DNA from: Defluviimonas aquaemixtae
GTDB taxonomy: Bacteria; Pseudomonadota; Alphaproteobacteria; Rhodobacterales; Rhodobacteraceae
Direction: 5' to 3'
NCBI RefSeq assembly: GCF_900302475.1
Contig: NZ_OMOQ01000002.1
Span: 62,001 to 126,000 of the forward strand
DNA length: 64,000 nucleotides
Position numbers and translations under genes: made by a program
In this document: positions 16,693 to 26,437 of the stretch, one piece after another
How the letters are laid out: each line of letters begins with the position of its first letter
Position numbering within the stretch: position 1 is the first letter of the stretch
The notes under the pieces: model-generated
What the model was told of the DNA's origin: nothing
What the model saw: only the letters and a program-made list of their open reading frames with translations
The model's database searches: none

Positions 16693-19600
16693 GCCCGGAC
16701 AGCGCCATTCGCGCGTTTGAGCCGCCAAAGGCCAACAAGCCAAGCCAGGATGATCAGAACCGCCGCAGCGCCAAGAAACTGGCCCAGTGCCCCGGAGACG
16801 CCATTGCCCGCCATCAGCGCTGGACCGAGGATGAAGGCGCCGGCAGCTGTCACGAGCGCCGCAGCAATCGCGACCAGCGGCCGAAGCGGCGAGCCTGACC
16901 GCGCTGCGCGGCGCAATGCCCCGACAAGTCGCTGCACGTCCTTCTGGACGACGAGGACCGCGGGAACCGCGATCAGGACGAGAACCATGCCGAAACCTAG
17001 CCCATAGCACAAAGTGATGACCGTGGGTTTCAGGAATTGCGCCTGGCGCGACGTCTCGTAGATCAGCGGCGTTAGGCCTAGGACGGTCGTGGCCGTGGTC
17101 AGCATGACCGGGCGCAAACGATCTGCAACCGCATCGACGATGGCGGGCACGAAGGCGCGCGAGCGCGCGTATTCGTCCACCGTCGTGATAAGCACGATCG
17201 CGTCATTGATGATAATGCCCGACATGCCTATCAGCCCAACGACCGAGAACATCGACATCGGCAAATCCCACGCCGCGTGCCCGTGGATCGCGCCAATCAG
17301 GCCGAGAGGGATCACCGCCATCACGACGATCGGTCGGGTCCAGCTTGAGAATATCCAGGCCAGGACTGCATAGATGCCGGCGAGCGCGGCCAGTAGCCCG
17401 ATGAGCGCATCGCTCAGGAATTGATCCTCCTGTTCGCTAAGGCCGGCAAGCTCATAGGCGATGCCGAAATCCTGGGCAATTCGTGGCAGGATCTCGGTGT
17501 CGAGCGCTCGCATGATCTCTGTGGCGCGCTCGGGGTCGTCCTCGGCCAACTCACCTGTTACCGACACAACACGCTGCCCGTTCTCGCGCCGGATCGTCGA
17601 GAATCCGGTCCTTGTTGTGACTGAAACGATGTCGGACAGGGGGACGTAGTCGCCGGATGCGGTCATCAGTTGAGTGCGATCGAGGAAATCCGATGTCAGC
17701 TCCTCCTCCGGAAGACCGACCTGCACCTTCATCGTTCGAGTGCCGTCGGCAAAGCTCGCCGCCTCGATCCCGCTAAGCCGGTTACGAAGATCGCGGCTCA
17801 GCCCTTCGACCGTGAAGCCCAGCGCACGGCCCTGCGGCGTCAGTTCCACGATCAACTCGTCCTTGTCGTAAGGCAGGCTATCCTCAAGGCCTGAAACCTC
17901 GGGGAAGGGAGCTAGCGCAAGCTTGACCGCTTCGGCGGCGGCTTTGAGCGTGGCCGTATTCGCGCCAGTAAGCTGCACCTCGAGCGACTCTGCGCCAGGT
18001 CCGTGACGCCAACTACGGAACGACAATTCCTCGAGGAACGGGTTCGCAGGCACTGCCTCCTGCAGATCGGCGATGAACTGGGTGGCCGTCCAGACCCTGA
18101 GATCGGGGTCGGTCAGCTCGATCGAGACAGAGCCCAAGAGGTCCGCATCCTTGTTCGCGGCGCTGGCAAGCGGTGGCCAACCGTTGCCGCCAATCTCTCC
18201 GATGACATAGGAGAGAGCTGGCCCGCCATGTTCGGCCTCGTATTTCGCGGCAACGTTGCGAACCGCCCGCTGCACGTCCTGAAGCATCTTCGCCGAGTCG
18301 TCCCGGTCCGCTCCGGCGAGCATGGCAAAGTTGCCGTTGATGGTGCCGCGTTCTGGCGCGTTGAAGAACCTCCATGGCACGTCGCCCCGGATGAACTGAC
18401 CTGCCTCGAAAGCCAGAAGCGCGAAGGCCGCAGCGAGCACAGGGTAGCGCGCTGTGATAACAAGTCGCGTCAGCGGCCGGAACAGGCGCTCGCGCACCCA
18501 GGCGAGTCCGCGGTTCATGAACCGGCTCGGCGCATCATACCAATGACCACGCCCCGCCTTTGAGAGCGCGTGGGCCATGTGATTGGGCAGGATGATGAAC
18601 ACCTCCATCAGCGAGGCGAGCAGAACGAGGCTAACGGTGATGGGGATGTGCTGGATCAGGTCTCCGAACCGACCACTCACGGCAGTGAGTCCAAGGAAAG
18701 CGATCACCGTCGTGATGGTTGAAGAAAAGACCGGCGCCGCCATGCGCCGCACCGCTGTCTCGGCCGCGGTGAACGGCGCCTCGCCAAGCCTTCGAACCCT
18801 GAAATCGGTGTGCTCGCCGATCACGATCGCGTCGTCGACCACGATCCCGAGCGTCAGGATGAGCGCGAAGATCGAGATCATGTTGAGCGTGAGCCCGAAG
18901 GCGTGCATCAGCGCAATTGCCGTGAGCATCGCGACGGGAATGCCGGCGGCCACCCAGAAAGCGGTCCGTGCATTGAGGAACAGGAAGAGCAGCGTAACGA
19001 CGAGGATCAGGCCGGTCACGCCATTGTCGAGAAGGATGTTGAGCCGAGCAATGATGTCACTTGACCGCACCCGGATAAGATCGATCGTGACCCCTGCCGG
19101 TAGGGTCGGGCGCATTTCGTCCACCACCTGCTCGACCAGCCGCTGGATCGCGATGGCGTCGCCGTCGGCAGAGCGTTCGACGCGCACCACCATCGCAGGG
19201 TCGTCACCGACGAAGTTGGCGCGCCGCGCCTCGGCGCCCACCCGGGTTATCCGCGCCACTTCGCCCAGTGTCAGGGTGCCGCCATCGGCATCGGAACGAA
19301 GCGCGATGCCGGCCAGCGACTCGGGTGACCGCTTGTCGCTTCCGGTGCGCAGGCGAGCCGAGCCATCGCCGACCTCGCCCGCGGGATCGGCCTGCGCCTC
19401 GGCCCCGATCCGTGCCGCAATGTCTGACAGCGTCAGGTCGTGCCGCATCAGTTCGATCATCGGAATCTCGACAGAAATCTCGGAGCTGCCGGCGCTTTGG
19501 ATCGAGGCGCGGGTCACGCCCACACGGTAGAGCCTCGCGAGCATTTCGTCGGACAGCACGGTGAGTTGGGCGCGCTCGATCGGTCCGGTGATGACGATGT

Positions 19601-20045
19601 CGGTGACGCGATCGCGCCAGGCCGCACGGCGGACAGTAGGCTGTTCGGCATCCTCGGGCAGGTTTGTGACGGCCGCCACGGCGGCCTCCACTTCATCGAC
19701 CGCGCGCGACATGTCCCAGTCGGGCTCGAAATCGAGGGAGAAAGAGGCGAGGCCATCCCGCGCCGTGGAATGGATTTCCTCGACGCCTTCCACCGAAATC
19801 AAGCCGGGCTCGATCAGCTCGATGATACCGCGGTCGATGTCTTCCGCACCCGCACCGTCCCACTGGACGGCCACCGAGATTTCGGGTCGGACGACGTCGG
19901 GAAAGTATTGCGCCCGCATACGGGGCAGCGCCGCGAGGCCCGCCATGAGGAGGACCACGAGCACCAGATTGGCGGCCGTGGCGTGATGAGTGAAGTACGA
20001 GAGCATTCCGCCCACTGCGCCAAAACGCTCGCGTGGCGCTGACAT
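16689..20045 (-). CDS. RND-family efflux pump inner-membrane transporter
   Basis: A 1118-aa AcrB-like transporter with the standard two-fold layout: TM1 near residues 25-40, a large periplasmic loop, a TM2-6 block with the Asp pair in GIVVDDAIVIGEH (proton relay), a second periplasmic loop and a TM8-12 block with GMSGIIINDAIVLITTVDEY. The C-terminal region from about 1020 onward adds extra hydrophobic segments. It belongs to the HAE1-related branch; the substrate cannot be predicted. It follows the adaptor gene by 2 nt on the same strand, so the two form one operon. No outer-membrane TolC-like gene is adjacent. Confidence 0.93.
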   Translation of the reverse strand: MSAPRERFGAVGGMLSYFTHHATAANLVLVVLLMAGLAALPRMRAQYFPDVVRPEISVAVQWDGAGAEDIDRGIIELIEPGLISVEGVEEIHSTARDGLASFSLDFEPDWDMSRAVDEVEAAVAAVTNLPEDAEQPTVRRAAWRDRVTDIVITGPIERAQLTVLSDEMLARLYRVGVTRASIQSAGSSEISVEIPMIELMRHDLTLSDIAARIGAEAQADPAGEVGDGSARLRTGSDKRSPESLAGIALRSDADGGTLTLGEVARITRVGAEARRANFVGDDPAMVVRVERSADGDAIAIQRLVEQVVDEMRPTLPAGVTIDLIRVRSSDIIARLNILLDNGVTGLILVVTLLFLFLNARTAFWVAAGIPVAMLTAIALMHAFGLTLNMISIFALILTLGIVVDDAIVIGEHTDFRVRRLGEAPFTAAETAVRRMAAPVFSSTITTVIAFLGLTAVSGRFGDLIQHIPITVSLVLLASLMEVFIILPNHMAHALSKAGRGHWYDAPSRFMNRGLAWVRERLFRPLTRLVITARYPVLAAAFALLAFEAGQFIRGDVPWRFFNAPERGTINGNFAMLAGADRDDSAKMLQDVQRAVRNVAAKYEAEHGGPALSYVIGEIGGNGWPPLASAANKDADLLGSVSIELTDPDLRVWTATQFIADLQEAVPANPFLEELSFRSWRHGPGAESLEVQLTGANTATLKAAAEAVKLALAPFPEVSGLEDSLPYDKDELIVELTPQGRALGFTVEGLSRDLRNRLSGIEAASFADGTRTMKVQVGLPEEELTSDFLDRTQLMTASGDYVPLSDIVSVTTRTGFSTIRRENGQRVVSVTGELAEDDPERATEIMRALDTEILPRIAQDFGIAYELAGLSEQEDQFLSDALIGLLAALAGIYAVLAWIFSSWTRPIVVMAVIPLGLIGAIHGHAAWDLPMSMFSVVGLIGMSGIIINDAIVLITTVDEYARSRAFVPAIVDAVADRLRPVMLTTATTVLGLTPLIYETSRQAQFLKPTVITLCYGLGFGMVLVLIAVPAVLVVQKDVQRLVGALRRAARSGSPLRPLVAIAAALVTAAGAFILGPALMAGNGVSGALGQFLGAAAVLIILAWLVGLWRLKRANGAVRA

Positions 20046-20047
20046 CG

Positions 20048-21520
20048 TCAGCCCCCCATCCGCGCTTCGATGCGAGCCACGATCTCAGCTGGAACCCTAT
20101 CTTCGCGCAGGCGCGCCAAGACACGCGCCTTTGCGGCCTCAGCCATGTCGGAAGCGTTCTCGACAAAGGCGATCAGCGCCGCGCGGCGCTCGGGCGTCAA
20201 GTCGACAAGCGGCACGTTTTCGGCACTGCGGTCGTTCGCTTCGCTCGCGCCGGCATCGCTCAACGGTCGGACGAGGATGCCGGCGCCAAGGAGGGTCGTG
20301 CGTTCCGCCACGATTTCGCGCCCCGCAAGCGCACCCACGCGGATGATTGCGTCGTCGCCCTGTCGGCGCAAAAGATCAACCGGATGGGTCTCAAGTCGGT
20401 CTTCGGCATCAAGCACAAGAACGGTGCCGTCCGAACCGATCGCGCGCCCCGGCACGACCGCGACGTCATCCAGCGCCGGCTCGGCGATGCGAACGGTGAC
20501 GAAATCGCCGGGACGGAACCCCGGCGCGTTTTCGAGCCTGGCGAAGATGAGCCTGCCGCTCGTGCCTTCGCCGACTGCCGCGCTGACTCGCGCAAGACGC
20601 CCTTCCGCCTCAAGCGTTGCGCCGAGTACGTCCAGCGTCGCGACGAGCGGCAGGGCATTGAGACGCCCGTCTCGGTCGATCAGGCGCGCGTACTGCGTGG
20701 TGGAGACGCGAAACGACACCTCAAGCGCGTCGGGGTCAATGAGTTCACCAAGTTTTTCATTGGTCGAAACCAGGCCGCCCGCCACGGCGGCCACGCCTGA
20801 CAGCACACCGGAAAACCCGGCGCGCAGCTCGGTATCGGTCAAGCCGCGTTCCGCTTCGGCCAGCGCGAGCCGCTGCCGCTCGAGCGCGGTCACCGCCCGG
20901 TCGGCGCGCGCCTCGGCGTCGGCAAGCGCTTTACGGCGGGCAAGAACACCCTGAACGGCGTTTGACATGGCAAGCTCGGCCGTCTCCAGATCAGCCGCAG
21001 TTCCAAGTCCGCGGTCGGCGATATCGCGCTGGCGCTGAAGCGCGCGATCTCTGAGTACCGCCTGATCTTCGGCGGCCGCCAAATCGTCGCGCGCCAGCGA
21101 CAGCGCGCGGATCGCCTCGCGCTCTTCGGCCTCGGCCTCGCGCATGCCATTGCGGGCCAGGTCGAGCGCGGATTGGGCGTCGGCCGGGTCGATTTTCACG
21201 AGAAGTTGACCCGCCTCGACGGCCGCACCGTCCTGAAAATCGTCTGCAAGCCCGACGATCCGGCCGCTGGCCGCAGCCCTGAGTTCCAGTTCGCGACGGC
21301 TGCGCACCTCGCCATAGGCGATCATCACGGGTGCGATCCGCGCCGGCTCAAGGCGCAGGACACGGGCGGAAAAGATGCGCTCGCTCGGATCGCGCGACCA
21401 GTCCGGGCCTTCATTTGCGGCCTCGATCGCGTTCCGAAGTGTCACGCCCCCTACGGCCAGCAGCGCCAGGGTGGCGGCCAGCAGAAACAGACCCAAGAGA
21501 CTTCGAGTCAGAAATCCCAT
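20048..21520 (-). CDS. RND efflux periplasmic adaptor (membrane fusion protein)
   Basis: A 490-aa adaptor with an N-terminal membrane anchor (about 5-27, SLLGLFLLAATLALLAVGGV), a lipoyl half-motif, a long alpha-hairpin (about 115-210, Ala/Glu/Arg-rich heptads), the second lipoyl half (ERGLTDTELRAGFSGVLSGV) and a beta-barrel domain. It bridges the RND transporter encoded 2 nt downstream and an outer-membrane channel encoded elsewhere. The start at 21520 (ATG) is chosen by the hydrophobic anchor. A TTG at 21580 would add 20 polar residues and cannot be fully excluded. A hydrophilic helical C-terminus (about 430-490) is longer than usual. Confidence 0.88.
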   Translation of the reverse strand: MGFLTRSLLGLFLLAATLALLAVGGVTLRNAIEAANEGPDWSRDPSERIFSARVLRLEPARIAPVMIAYGEVRSRRELELRAAASGRIVGLADDFQDGAAVEAGQLLVKIDPADAQSALDLARNGMREAEAEEREAIRALSLARDDLAAAEDQAVLRDRALQRQRDIADRGLGTAADLETAELAMSNAVQGVLARRKALADAEARADRAVTALERQRLALAEAERGLTDTELRAGFSGVLSGVAAVAGGLVSTNEKLGELIDPDALEVSFRVSTTQYARLIDRDGRLNALPLVATLDVLGATLEAEGRLARVSAAVGEGTSGRLIFARLENAPGFRPGDFVTVRIAEPALDDVAVVPGRAIGSDGTVLVLDAEDRLETHPVDLLRRQGDDAIIRVGALAGREIVAERTTLLGAGILVRPLSDAGASEANDRSAENVPLVDLTPERRAALIAFVENASDMAEAAKARVLARLREDRVPAEIVARIEARMGG

Positions 21521-21562
21521 TTGCGATCGATCGTTGCGCCCCCGAGCATCGACTCTAAACCG

Positions 21563-21580
21563 TTGGTTAAAATTGTCCAA
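21563..21580. promoter_or_regulatory. Imperfect palindrome upstream of the RND operon
   Basis: TTGG at 21563-21566 and CCAA at 21577-21580 flank an AT-rich 10-nt centre, giving an imperfect palindrome about 45 nt upstream of the adaptor start in otherwise GC-rich DNA. It could be the operator of a local repressor, but no regulator gene lies next to it. Confidence 0.25.
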
Positions 21581-21606
21581 GCGCGTTGCCTAAACGTGCG
21601 GCACCA

Positions 21607-22149
21607 CTACTTCCGTCGCAGATTCTCGTCGAGCCGGGGCATGATCTCGACAAAATTGCAGGGGCGGTGGCGAAAATCGAACTGCCACTTCAGAATCTCG
21701 TCCCAGGCATCCTTGCAGGCGCCGGGGCTTCCGGGCAGCGCAAAGAGGTAGGTCCCGGCCGCGACTCCGCCACAAGCGCGAGACTGCACCGCGCTGGTTC
21801 CGATCTTCTGCATCGAGACGATGGTGAAGACGGTTCCGAAGGCCTCGATTTCCTTTTCGTAGACCTCGCGATGGGCCTCGACCGTGACGTCGCGCCCCGT
21901 CAGCCCGGTGCCACCGGTCGTCAGGATCACGTCGACTGCCGCGTCCGCGACCCAGGTGCGAAGCTGGTCGACGATGGCGGCGCGTTCGTCCGGCACGATC
22001 TTCCGATCCGCCAGGATGTGCCCAGCACCAGTCACGCGCGCGGCAAGAGTATCGCCCGACTTGTCCTCGGCCAGACTCCGCGTGTCCGAAACGGTGAGAA
22101 CCGCGATGCGGACCGGGATAAAGGTTTTGCTTTCGTCGATGCGGCTCAT
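21607..22149 (-). CDS. moaB: Molybdenum cofactor biosynthesis protein B
   Basis: A 180-aa MoaB/Mog-fold protein. Visible motifs are [19 protein letters not shown] near the N-terminus and the molybdopterin-binding [19 protein letters not shown] loop; [14 protein letters not shown] Gly-rich sequence follows toward the C-terminus. It is thought to adenylylate molybdopterin before metal insertion. The start at 22149 forms an ATGA overlap with the uracil-DNA glycosylase stop, so it is the second gene of that pair. moaD and moaE lie separately at about 34 kb. Confidence 0.92.
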   Translation of the reverse strand: MSRIDESKTFIPVRIAVLTVSDTRSLAEDKSGDTLAARVTGAGHILADRKIVPDERAAIVDQLRTWVADAAVDVILTTGGTGLTGRDVTVEAHREVYEKEIEAFGTVFTIVSMQKIGTSAVQSRACGGVAAGTYLFALPGSPGACKDAWDEILKWQFDFRHRPCNFVEIMPRLDENLRRK

Positions 22150-22940
22150 TTCAGCTCGTTCAATCTCGCTCGGATCTCCAGCAGGTCGGCCCAGGCCTCG
22201 CGCTTCGCGGCGGTGTTCCTGAGCAGATAGGCCGGATGGGTCATCGGCATCGCCGGCTTGCCATAGGCCTCCGTCCAATTGCCGCGCAGCTTGAGAATTC
22301 CCCGCCGTCCCAGGGCCGCCGCGCAGGAGGTGTTGCCCATGAGAACGATGAGATCGGGATCTACGAATTCCACATGCCGCTTCACGAAGGGGAGCATCAT
22401 CGCGATCTCCTGCGGGTCGGGATCGCGGTTCTGCGGCGGCCGCCAGGGCAACACGTTGGTAATGTAGAGCGCTTCTTCCGGGTGGTGGGCGGACCGCGCG
22501 AGTCCGATCGCGGAAAACATGCGGTCGAGAAGCTGGCCTGCGCGACCGACGAACGGGCGGCCTTCGATGTCCTCGTCACGCCCTGGCGCCTCGCCAATGA
22601 TCATCACGCGCGCCTCGGGATTGCCATCAGCGAAGACAAAGTTCCGCGCGCCCTTTTTGAGATCGCAAAGGTCGAACGAAGACTGGATCTCGGCGAGCGA
22701 CTCGAGGCTCGTCGCCCGTGCTGCCTCGGCCTTCGCGACCGTCACCGGATCCGCCTCCTCGACCTTCGCGGCGCTAGGTGTCGCTTCGGCGGGTTTGTCC
22801 GCAGGCTTCGATGTTTCCGTCGCAGCCTCGTATCGGTTGACGGGCGTATCACCCACAGGTTCGTCCGCGCCAAGTTCCATCTGCCACTCAATCAACGCCT
22901 TGGCAGTGTGGTAATCCAGATCGGCAAGGGCCAGTGTCAT
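22146..22940 (-). CDS. Uracil-DNA glycosylase family 4/5-like protein
   Basis: A 264-aa protein with a low-complexity Ala/Glu/Pro N-terminal tail (about 1-80) and a UDG core from about 85. Core motifs are [20 protein letters not shown] (motif 1), [30 protein letters not shown] and [10 protein letters not shown] (motif 2 His). UDGs of this superfamily remove uracil from DNA. The core retains only two cysteines, whereas cluster-bearing family 4 enzymes use four, so a [4Fe-4S] cluster is doubtful. The start at 22940 is preferred; upstream sequence in frame is antisense to pyrB. It is translationally coupled to moaB (ATGA). Confidence 0.83.
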   Translation of the reverse strand: MTLALADLDYHTAKALIEWQMELGADEPVGDTPVNRYEAATETSKPADKPAEATPSAAKVEEADPVTVAKAEAARATSLESLAEIQSSFDLCDLKKGARNFVFADGNPEARVMIIGEAPGRDEDIEGRPFVGRAGQLLDRMFSAIGLARSAHHPEEALYITNVLPWRPPQNRDPDPQEIAMMLPFVKRHVEFVDPDLIVLMGNTSCAAALGRRGILKLRGNWTEAYGKPAMPMTHPAYLLRNTAAKREAWADLLEIRARLNELK

Positions 22941-23048
22941 GAGCGACAACCTATGCCCCAGTCTAGGTCTCGGCAAGCGCCCGCATTCGGCGTTGCCCGG
23001 CCCGCGTCCATTTGCCATAAGCGGGCGAAACGGGGACCGGAGACCTTC

Positions 23049-24011
23049 ATGACATTCCGCGCACGTCACCTTCTCGGGATTGAACATCTGGCCCCGGAGG
23101 AGATTCGCGCAGTTCTCGATTTGGCCGAAAAGTATGTCGAACTGAACCAGCGCACAATCAAGCATGCCGACGCGCTGCAGGGGATGACCCAGATCAACAT
23201 GTTTTTCGAGCCGTCGACCCGCACCCAGGCGTCGTTCGAACTGGCCGGCAAAAGACTCGGGGCGGACGTGATGAACATGGGCGTTCAGCATTCGTCGGTG
23301 AAGAAGGGCGAGACGCTGATCGACACGGCGCTCACTCTAAACGCGATGCAACCCGATCTCTTGGTCGTGCGCCACCCGGCCTCAGGCGCAGTCGATCTTC
23401 TGGCGCAAAAGGTCAAATGCTCGGTATTGAACGCAGGCGATGGGCGGCATGAACATCCAACCCAGGCGCTGCTCGACGCACTGACGATCCGCAGGGCGAA
23501 GGGCCGCATCCAGCGCCTTACAGTCGCGATTTGCGGCGACATCGCCCATAGCCGCGTTGCCCGCTCGAACCTGATTCTGCTCGGCAAGATGGAAAATCGC
23601 ATCCGTCTGGTCGGTCCGCCGACGCTGATGCCCTCCGGCGTTTCCGAGTTGGGTTGCGAGGTCCATGAAGACATGAAGGCGGGGCTCGAGGGCGCCGACG
23701 TGGTTATGATGCTTCGCCTCCAGAAGGAGCGCATGGACGGTGGGTTCATCCCCTCCGAGCGGGAGTATTATCACCGTTACGGGCTCGACGCCGAGAAACT
23801 GGCGGCAGCGAAGGCGGACGCCATCGTCATGCATCCCGGGCCAATGAACCGGGGCGTCGAGATCGACGGGGAGATCGCGGACGACATCAACCGCTCGGTC
23901 ATTCAGGACCAGGTCGAGATGGGCGTGGCCGTGCGCATGGCCTGCATGGATCTTCTTGCACGGAACCTCCGGGCCGAGCGCGGGCGGCAGGCAGCGGGTG
24001 TAATGGTGTGA
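23049..24011 (+). CDS. pyrB: Aspartate carbamoyltransferase catalytic subunit
   Basis: A 320-aa enzyme of de novo pyrimidine synthesis (carbamoyl phosphate + aspartate to carbamoyl aspartate). Carbamoyl-phosphate-binding STRT is at 56-59, the Ser/Lys loop HSSVKKGET at about 81-89 and HPTQ at 136-139. The length is normal for a catalytic chain. It opens a tightly packed operon: the next gene starts with a GTG overlapping its stop (GTGA), followed by the PyrC-like gene. No pyrI regulatory chain is present, which fits an ATCase that assembles with a PyrC-like partner. Confidence 0.96.
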   Translation: MTFRARHLLGIEHLAPEEIRAVLDLAEKYVELNQRTIKHADALQGMTQINMFFEPSTRTQASFELAGKRLGADVMNMGVQHSSVKKGETLIDTALTLNAMQPDLLVVRHPASGAVDLLAQKVKCSVLNAGDGRHEHPTQALLDALTIRRAKGRIQRLTVAICGDIAHSRVARSNLILLGKMENRIRLVGPPTLMPSGVSELGCEVHEDMKAGLEGADVVMMLRLQKERMDGGFIPSEREYYHRYGLDAEKLAAAKADAIVMHPGPMNRGVEIDGEIADDINRSVIQDQVEMGVAVRMACMDLLARNLRAERGRQAAGVMV

Positions 24012-24553
24012 GCGAAACAAGCGAACCAGCCGGTTGGGACGCGGACCTTGCCGATGGCGAGCGCCTCCTTTGGCACGGGCGGCCGAATGCATCGATCCGC
24101 TTCTTGCCGCAATACTGGGTGGTATCGGCTTTCGGGCTCGTATTTCTCGGCGTTGGCCTCTTCGAACTTATTCGCGGCCGAGCTTTGGGGTTCGACTTGC
24201 TGTCGGTCGTCCATTGGACGCTGGCATCAGTTTTCTTTCTGGGCGGTCTATACATGGTGGCGGGCGTTTACCTCGCAGACGCAATTGACCGCCGGAGGAC
24301 CCGATATGCGCTGACCAACCGCCGCGCCCTTATCGCAATGACAAAGTTGGGCGCGCGCAGCGTGACGTCGCACATGATCACCGGCGCAACAGACTTAGAG
24401 CTGCGCGGCGAGGCCCCTGCTAGCGTTCTGTTCGCAGACGAACTGCACGAATACGAGGACAGCCGTGAGCGGATCCGGATCGGCTTCGATTACATCGCGG
24501 ACGCGAAGCAGGTTTACGAGCTGATGCGAAAGATCCAGAACGGAACCGCATGA
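24008..24553 (+). CDS. Two-TM protein with PH-like C-terminal domain
   Basis: A 181-aa protein with an N-terminal soluble stretch ([15 protein letters not shown]), two transmembrane helices (about 36-56 and 66-88) and a C-terminal beta-rich domain from [18 protein letters not shown] to LMRKIQN, resembling bacterial PH-like (bPH2/YdbT) domains. No enzymatic motif is visible. It starts with GTG overlapping the pyrB stop and ends with an ATGA overlap onto the PyrC-like gene, so it is translationally locked into the pyrimidine operon. The function is unknown; the LxxxERLLWxGRP opening is typical of such membrane proteins. Confidence 0.8.
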   Translation: MSETSEPAGWDADLADGERLLWHGRPNASIRFLPQYWVVSAFGLVFLGVGLFELIRGRALGFDLLSVVHWTLASVFFLGGLYMVAGVYLADAIDRRRTRYALTNRRALIAMTKLGARSVTSHMITGATDLELRGEAPASVLFADELHEYEDSRERIRIGFDYIADAKQVYELMRKIQNGTA

Positions 24554-25827
24554 CATTTCTCCTCACAAATGCCCTTCTCATCGACCCAGAGGCTCTGACC
24601 GAAACCATCGGCAGTCTCCTCGTCGAGAACGATGCCATTGCTGCGGTCGGCGATGTGAACCCGCCAAAAGGCACGACGGTCATCGACTGCGGCGGCAAGT
24701 GTCTTGCCCCCGGCATCGTCGATCTGGGCGTTAAGGTCGGCGAGCCGGGCGAGCGGCACAAGGAGAGCTTCCGCTCCGCCAGCCTCGCCGCCGCCGCGGG
24801 AGGCGTCACCACGATCATCGCCCGGCCCGACACGCATCCAGCAATCGACACGCCCGAGACGCTTGAATTCGTCACCCGCCGCGCGGCCGAGGCCTCTCCG
24901 GTCCGCATCCGTCACATGGCGGCGCTGACCAAGGGCCGCGAGGGGCGGGAGATGACGGAGATCGGGTTCCTCCTTGACGCGGGTGCCATCGCATTCACTG
25001 ACTGCGACAGCGTGGTGGCGGACACCAAGGTGCTGAGCCGCGCGCTGATCTATGCGAAATCGCTCGGTGCGCTGGTCATGGGTCATCCGCAGGAACCGAT
25101 CCTGTCGAACGGCGCAGCCACGACCTCCGGCAAGTTCGCTTCGCTCCGGGGCCTGCCCGGCGTTTCGCCCATGGCCGAGCGCATCGGCTTCGACCGCGAC
25201 ATGGGTATGGTCGAGATGACCGGGGCGAAGTACCACTTCGACCAGATCACCACCGCTCGCGCGCTGCCGCCCCTCGAACGCGCCAAGGCAAACGGTTTCG
25301 ACGTGACGGCAGGGACGTCGATCCATCATCTGACACTCAACGAATTCGACGTCGGCGACTACCGCACTTTCTTCAAGGTAAAGCCGCCGCTCAGGCCGGA
25401 AGATGACCGGCTCGCGGTTGTTGAAGCCGTGGCCTCAGGCCTGATCGACATCATCTCCTCGATGCACACGCCGCAGGATGAGGAATCCAAGCGGCTGCCC
25501 TATGAGGAAGCTGCGAGTGGGGCGGTGGCGCTGGAGACCTTCCTGCCCGCCGCTATGCGGCTATTTCACGCGGGTCAACTGACCTTGCCACAGCTGTTCC
25601 GCGCAATGGCGCTGAATCCGGCAAAGCGCCTTGGTCTCCCGCACGGGCGATTGGCCGAAGGCACGCCAGCCGATCTGGTTCTCTTCGATCCCGATGCGCC
25701 CTTCGTACTGGATAGGTTCAAGTTGCGCTCCAAATCGAAGAACACTCCTTTCGACGGGCACCGAATGGAGGGCAAGGTGCTTGGCACCTGGGTCGGCGGT
25801 GTGCGCGTCTTCGGTGGCGAGGGCTGA
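24550..25827 (+). CDS. Dihydroorotase-like protein, catalytic metal ligands missing (PyrC')
   Basis: A 425-aa amidohydrolase-fold protein of the multifunctional-complex dihydroorotase type, but with the catalytic residues lost. The metal motif D-x-H-x-H is DLGVK at 58-62, so both His are absent. The catalytic Asp of the usual SDHAP motif is replaced in SSMHTPQDE (Met305). The GTSIHHLTLNE segment is retained. Family knowledge: inactive PyrC' subunits pair structurally with PyrB in several proteobacteria while a separate active PyrC does the chemistry. Position two genes after pyrB, with an ATGA overlap to the preceding gene, supports that role. plsY follows after 1 nt. Confidence 0.88.
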   Translation: MTFLLTNALLIDPEALTETIGSLLVENDAIAAVGDVNPPKGTTVIDCGGKCLAPGIVDLGVKVGEPGERHKESFRSASLAAAAGGVTTIIARPDTHPAIDTPETLEFVTRRAAEASPVRIRHMAALTKGREGREMTEIGFLLDAGAIAFTDCDSVVADTKVLSRALIYAKSLGALVMGHPQEPILSNGAATTSGKFASLRGLPGVSPMAERIGFDRDMGMVEMTGAKYHFDQITTARALPPLERAKANGFDVTAGTSIHHLTLNEFDVGDYRTFFKVKPPLRPEDDRLAVVEAVASGLIDIISSMHTPQDEESKRLPYEEAASGAVALETFLPAAMRLFHAGQLTLPQLFRAMALNPAKRLGLPHGRLAEGTPADLVLFDPDAPFVLDRFKLRSKSKNTPFDGHRMEGKVLGTWVGGVRVFGGEG

Positions 25828-25828
25828 C

Positions 25829-26437
25829 ATGCCAGACTTCACAAGCGGCGCCGGGCTTCTTCTGCTGACCGCAGTGCTGAGCTACCTGCTGGGTTCGATT
25901 CCGTTCGGAGTGATCGTGACCCGTTTCATGGGCCTTGGCGATCTCCGCCGCATCGGGTCGGGCAATATCGGAGCCACCAACGTGCTGCGAACGGGCAACA
26001 AGCCTGCTGCGTTCGCGACACTCGTGCTTGACGGCGGCAAGGGCGCCGTTGCGGTTCTTCTGGCGCGCGGAACGATCGGAGAGGATACGGCTCAGATCGC
26101 TGCCTTGGGTGCATTTCTCGGCCATCTCTATCCGATCTGGCTGAAGTTCAAGGGCGGCAAGGGCGTCGCGACCTTCCTCGGCACGCTCATTGCGCTCGCC
26201 TGGCCTGTGGGCATCGCGGCCTGCGCGACCTGGCTTCTGACAGCGCTGATTTCGCGTATCTCTTCTCTCTCGGCGCTCGTCATGGCGGCCTTGGCCGCAG
26301 TCTGGGCCGGCGTGCTAGGACACCGGGAGATGGTGATTCTGATCGTGGCGCTCGCCACGCTCGTCTACGTCCGGCATCTGCCGAACATCGAACGCCTCAA
26401 GGCGGGAACCGAACCGAGGATCGGCGGGAAGAAGTGA
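25829..26437 (+). CDS. plsY: Acyl-phosphate:glycerol-3-phosphate acyltransferase
   Basis: A 202-aa polytopic membrane enzyme that acylates glycerol-3-phosphate with acyl-phosphate, the first step of phospholipid synthesis. Signature segments are LLGSIPFGVIVTR, the active loop RRIGSGNIGATNVLRTG and LKFKGGKGVATFLG, with several transmembrane helices between them. The start at 25829 lies 1 nt after the PyrC-like stop; upstream in-frame sequence is inside pyrC. The following small gene overlaps its stop (GTGA). Confidence 0.95.
   Translation: MPDFTSGAGLLLLTAVLSYLLGSIPFGVIVTRFMGLGDLRRIGSGNIGATNVLRTGNKPAAFATLVLDGGKGAVAVLLARGTIGEDTAQIAALGAFLGHLYPIWLKFKGGKGVATFLGTLIALAWPVGIAACATWLLTALISRISSLSALVMAALAAVWAGVLGHREMVILIVALATLVYVRHLPNIERLKAGTEPRIGGKK

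Noticed and set aside
21607..23291. Long N-terminal extensions of moaB and the UDG gene
   Set aside because: They are antisense to neighbouring genes and carry no conserved sequence; the ATGA overlap fixes the moaB start.
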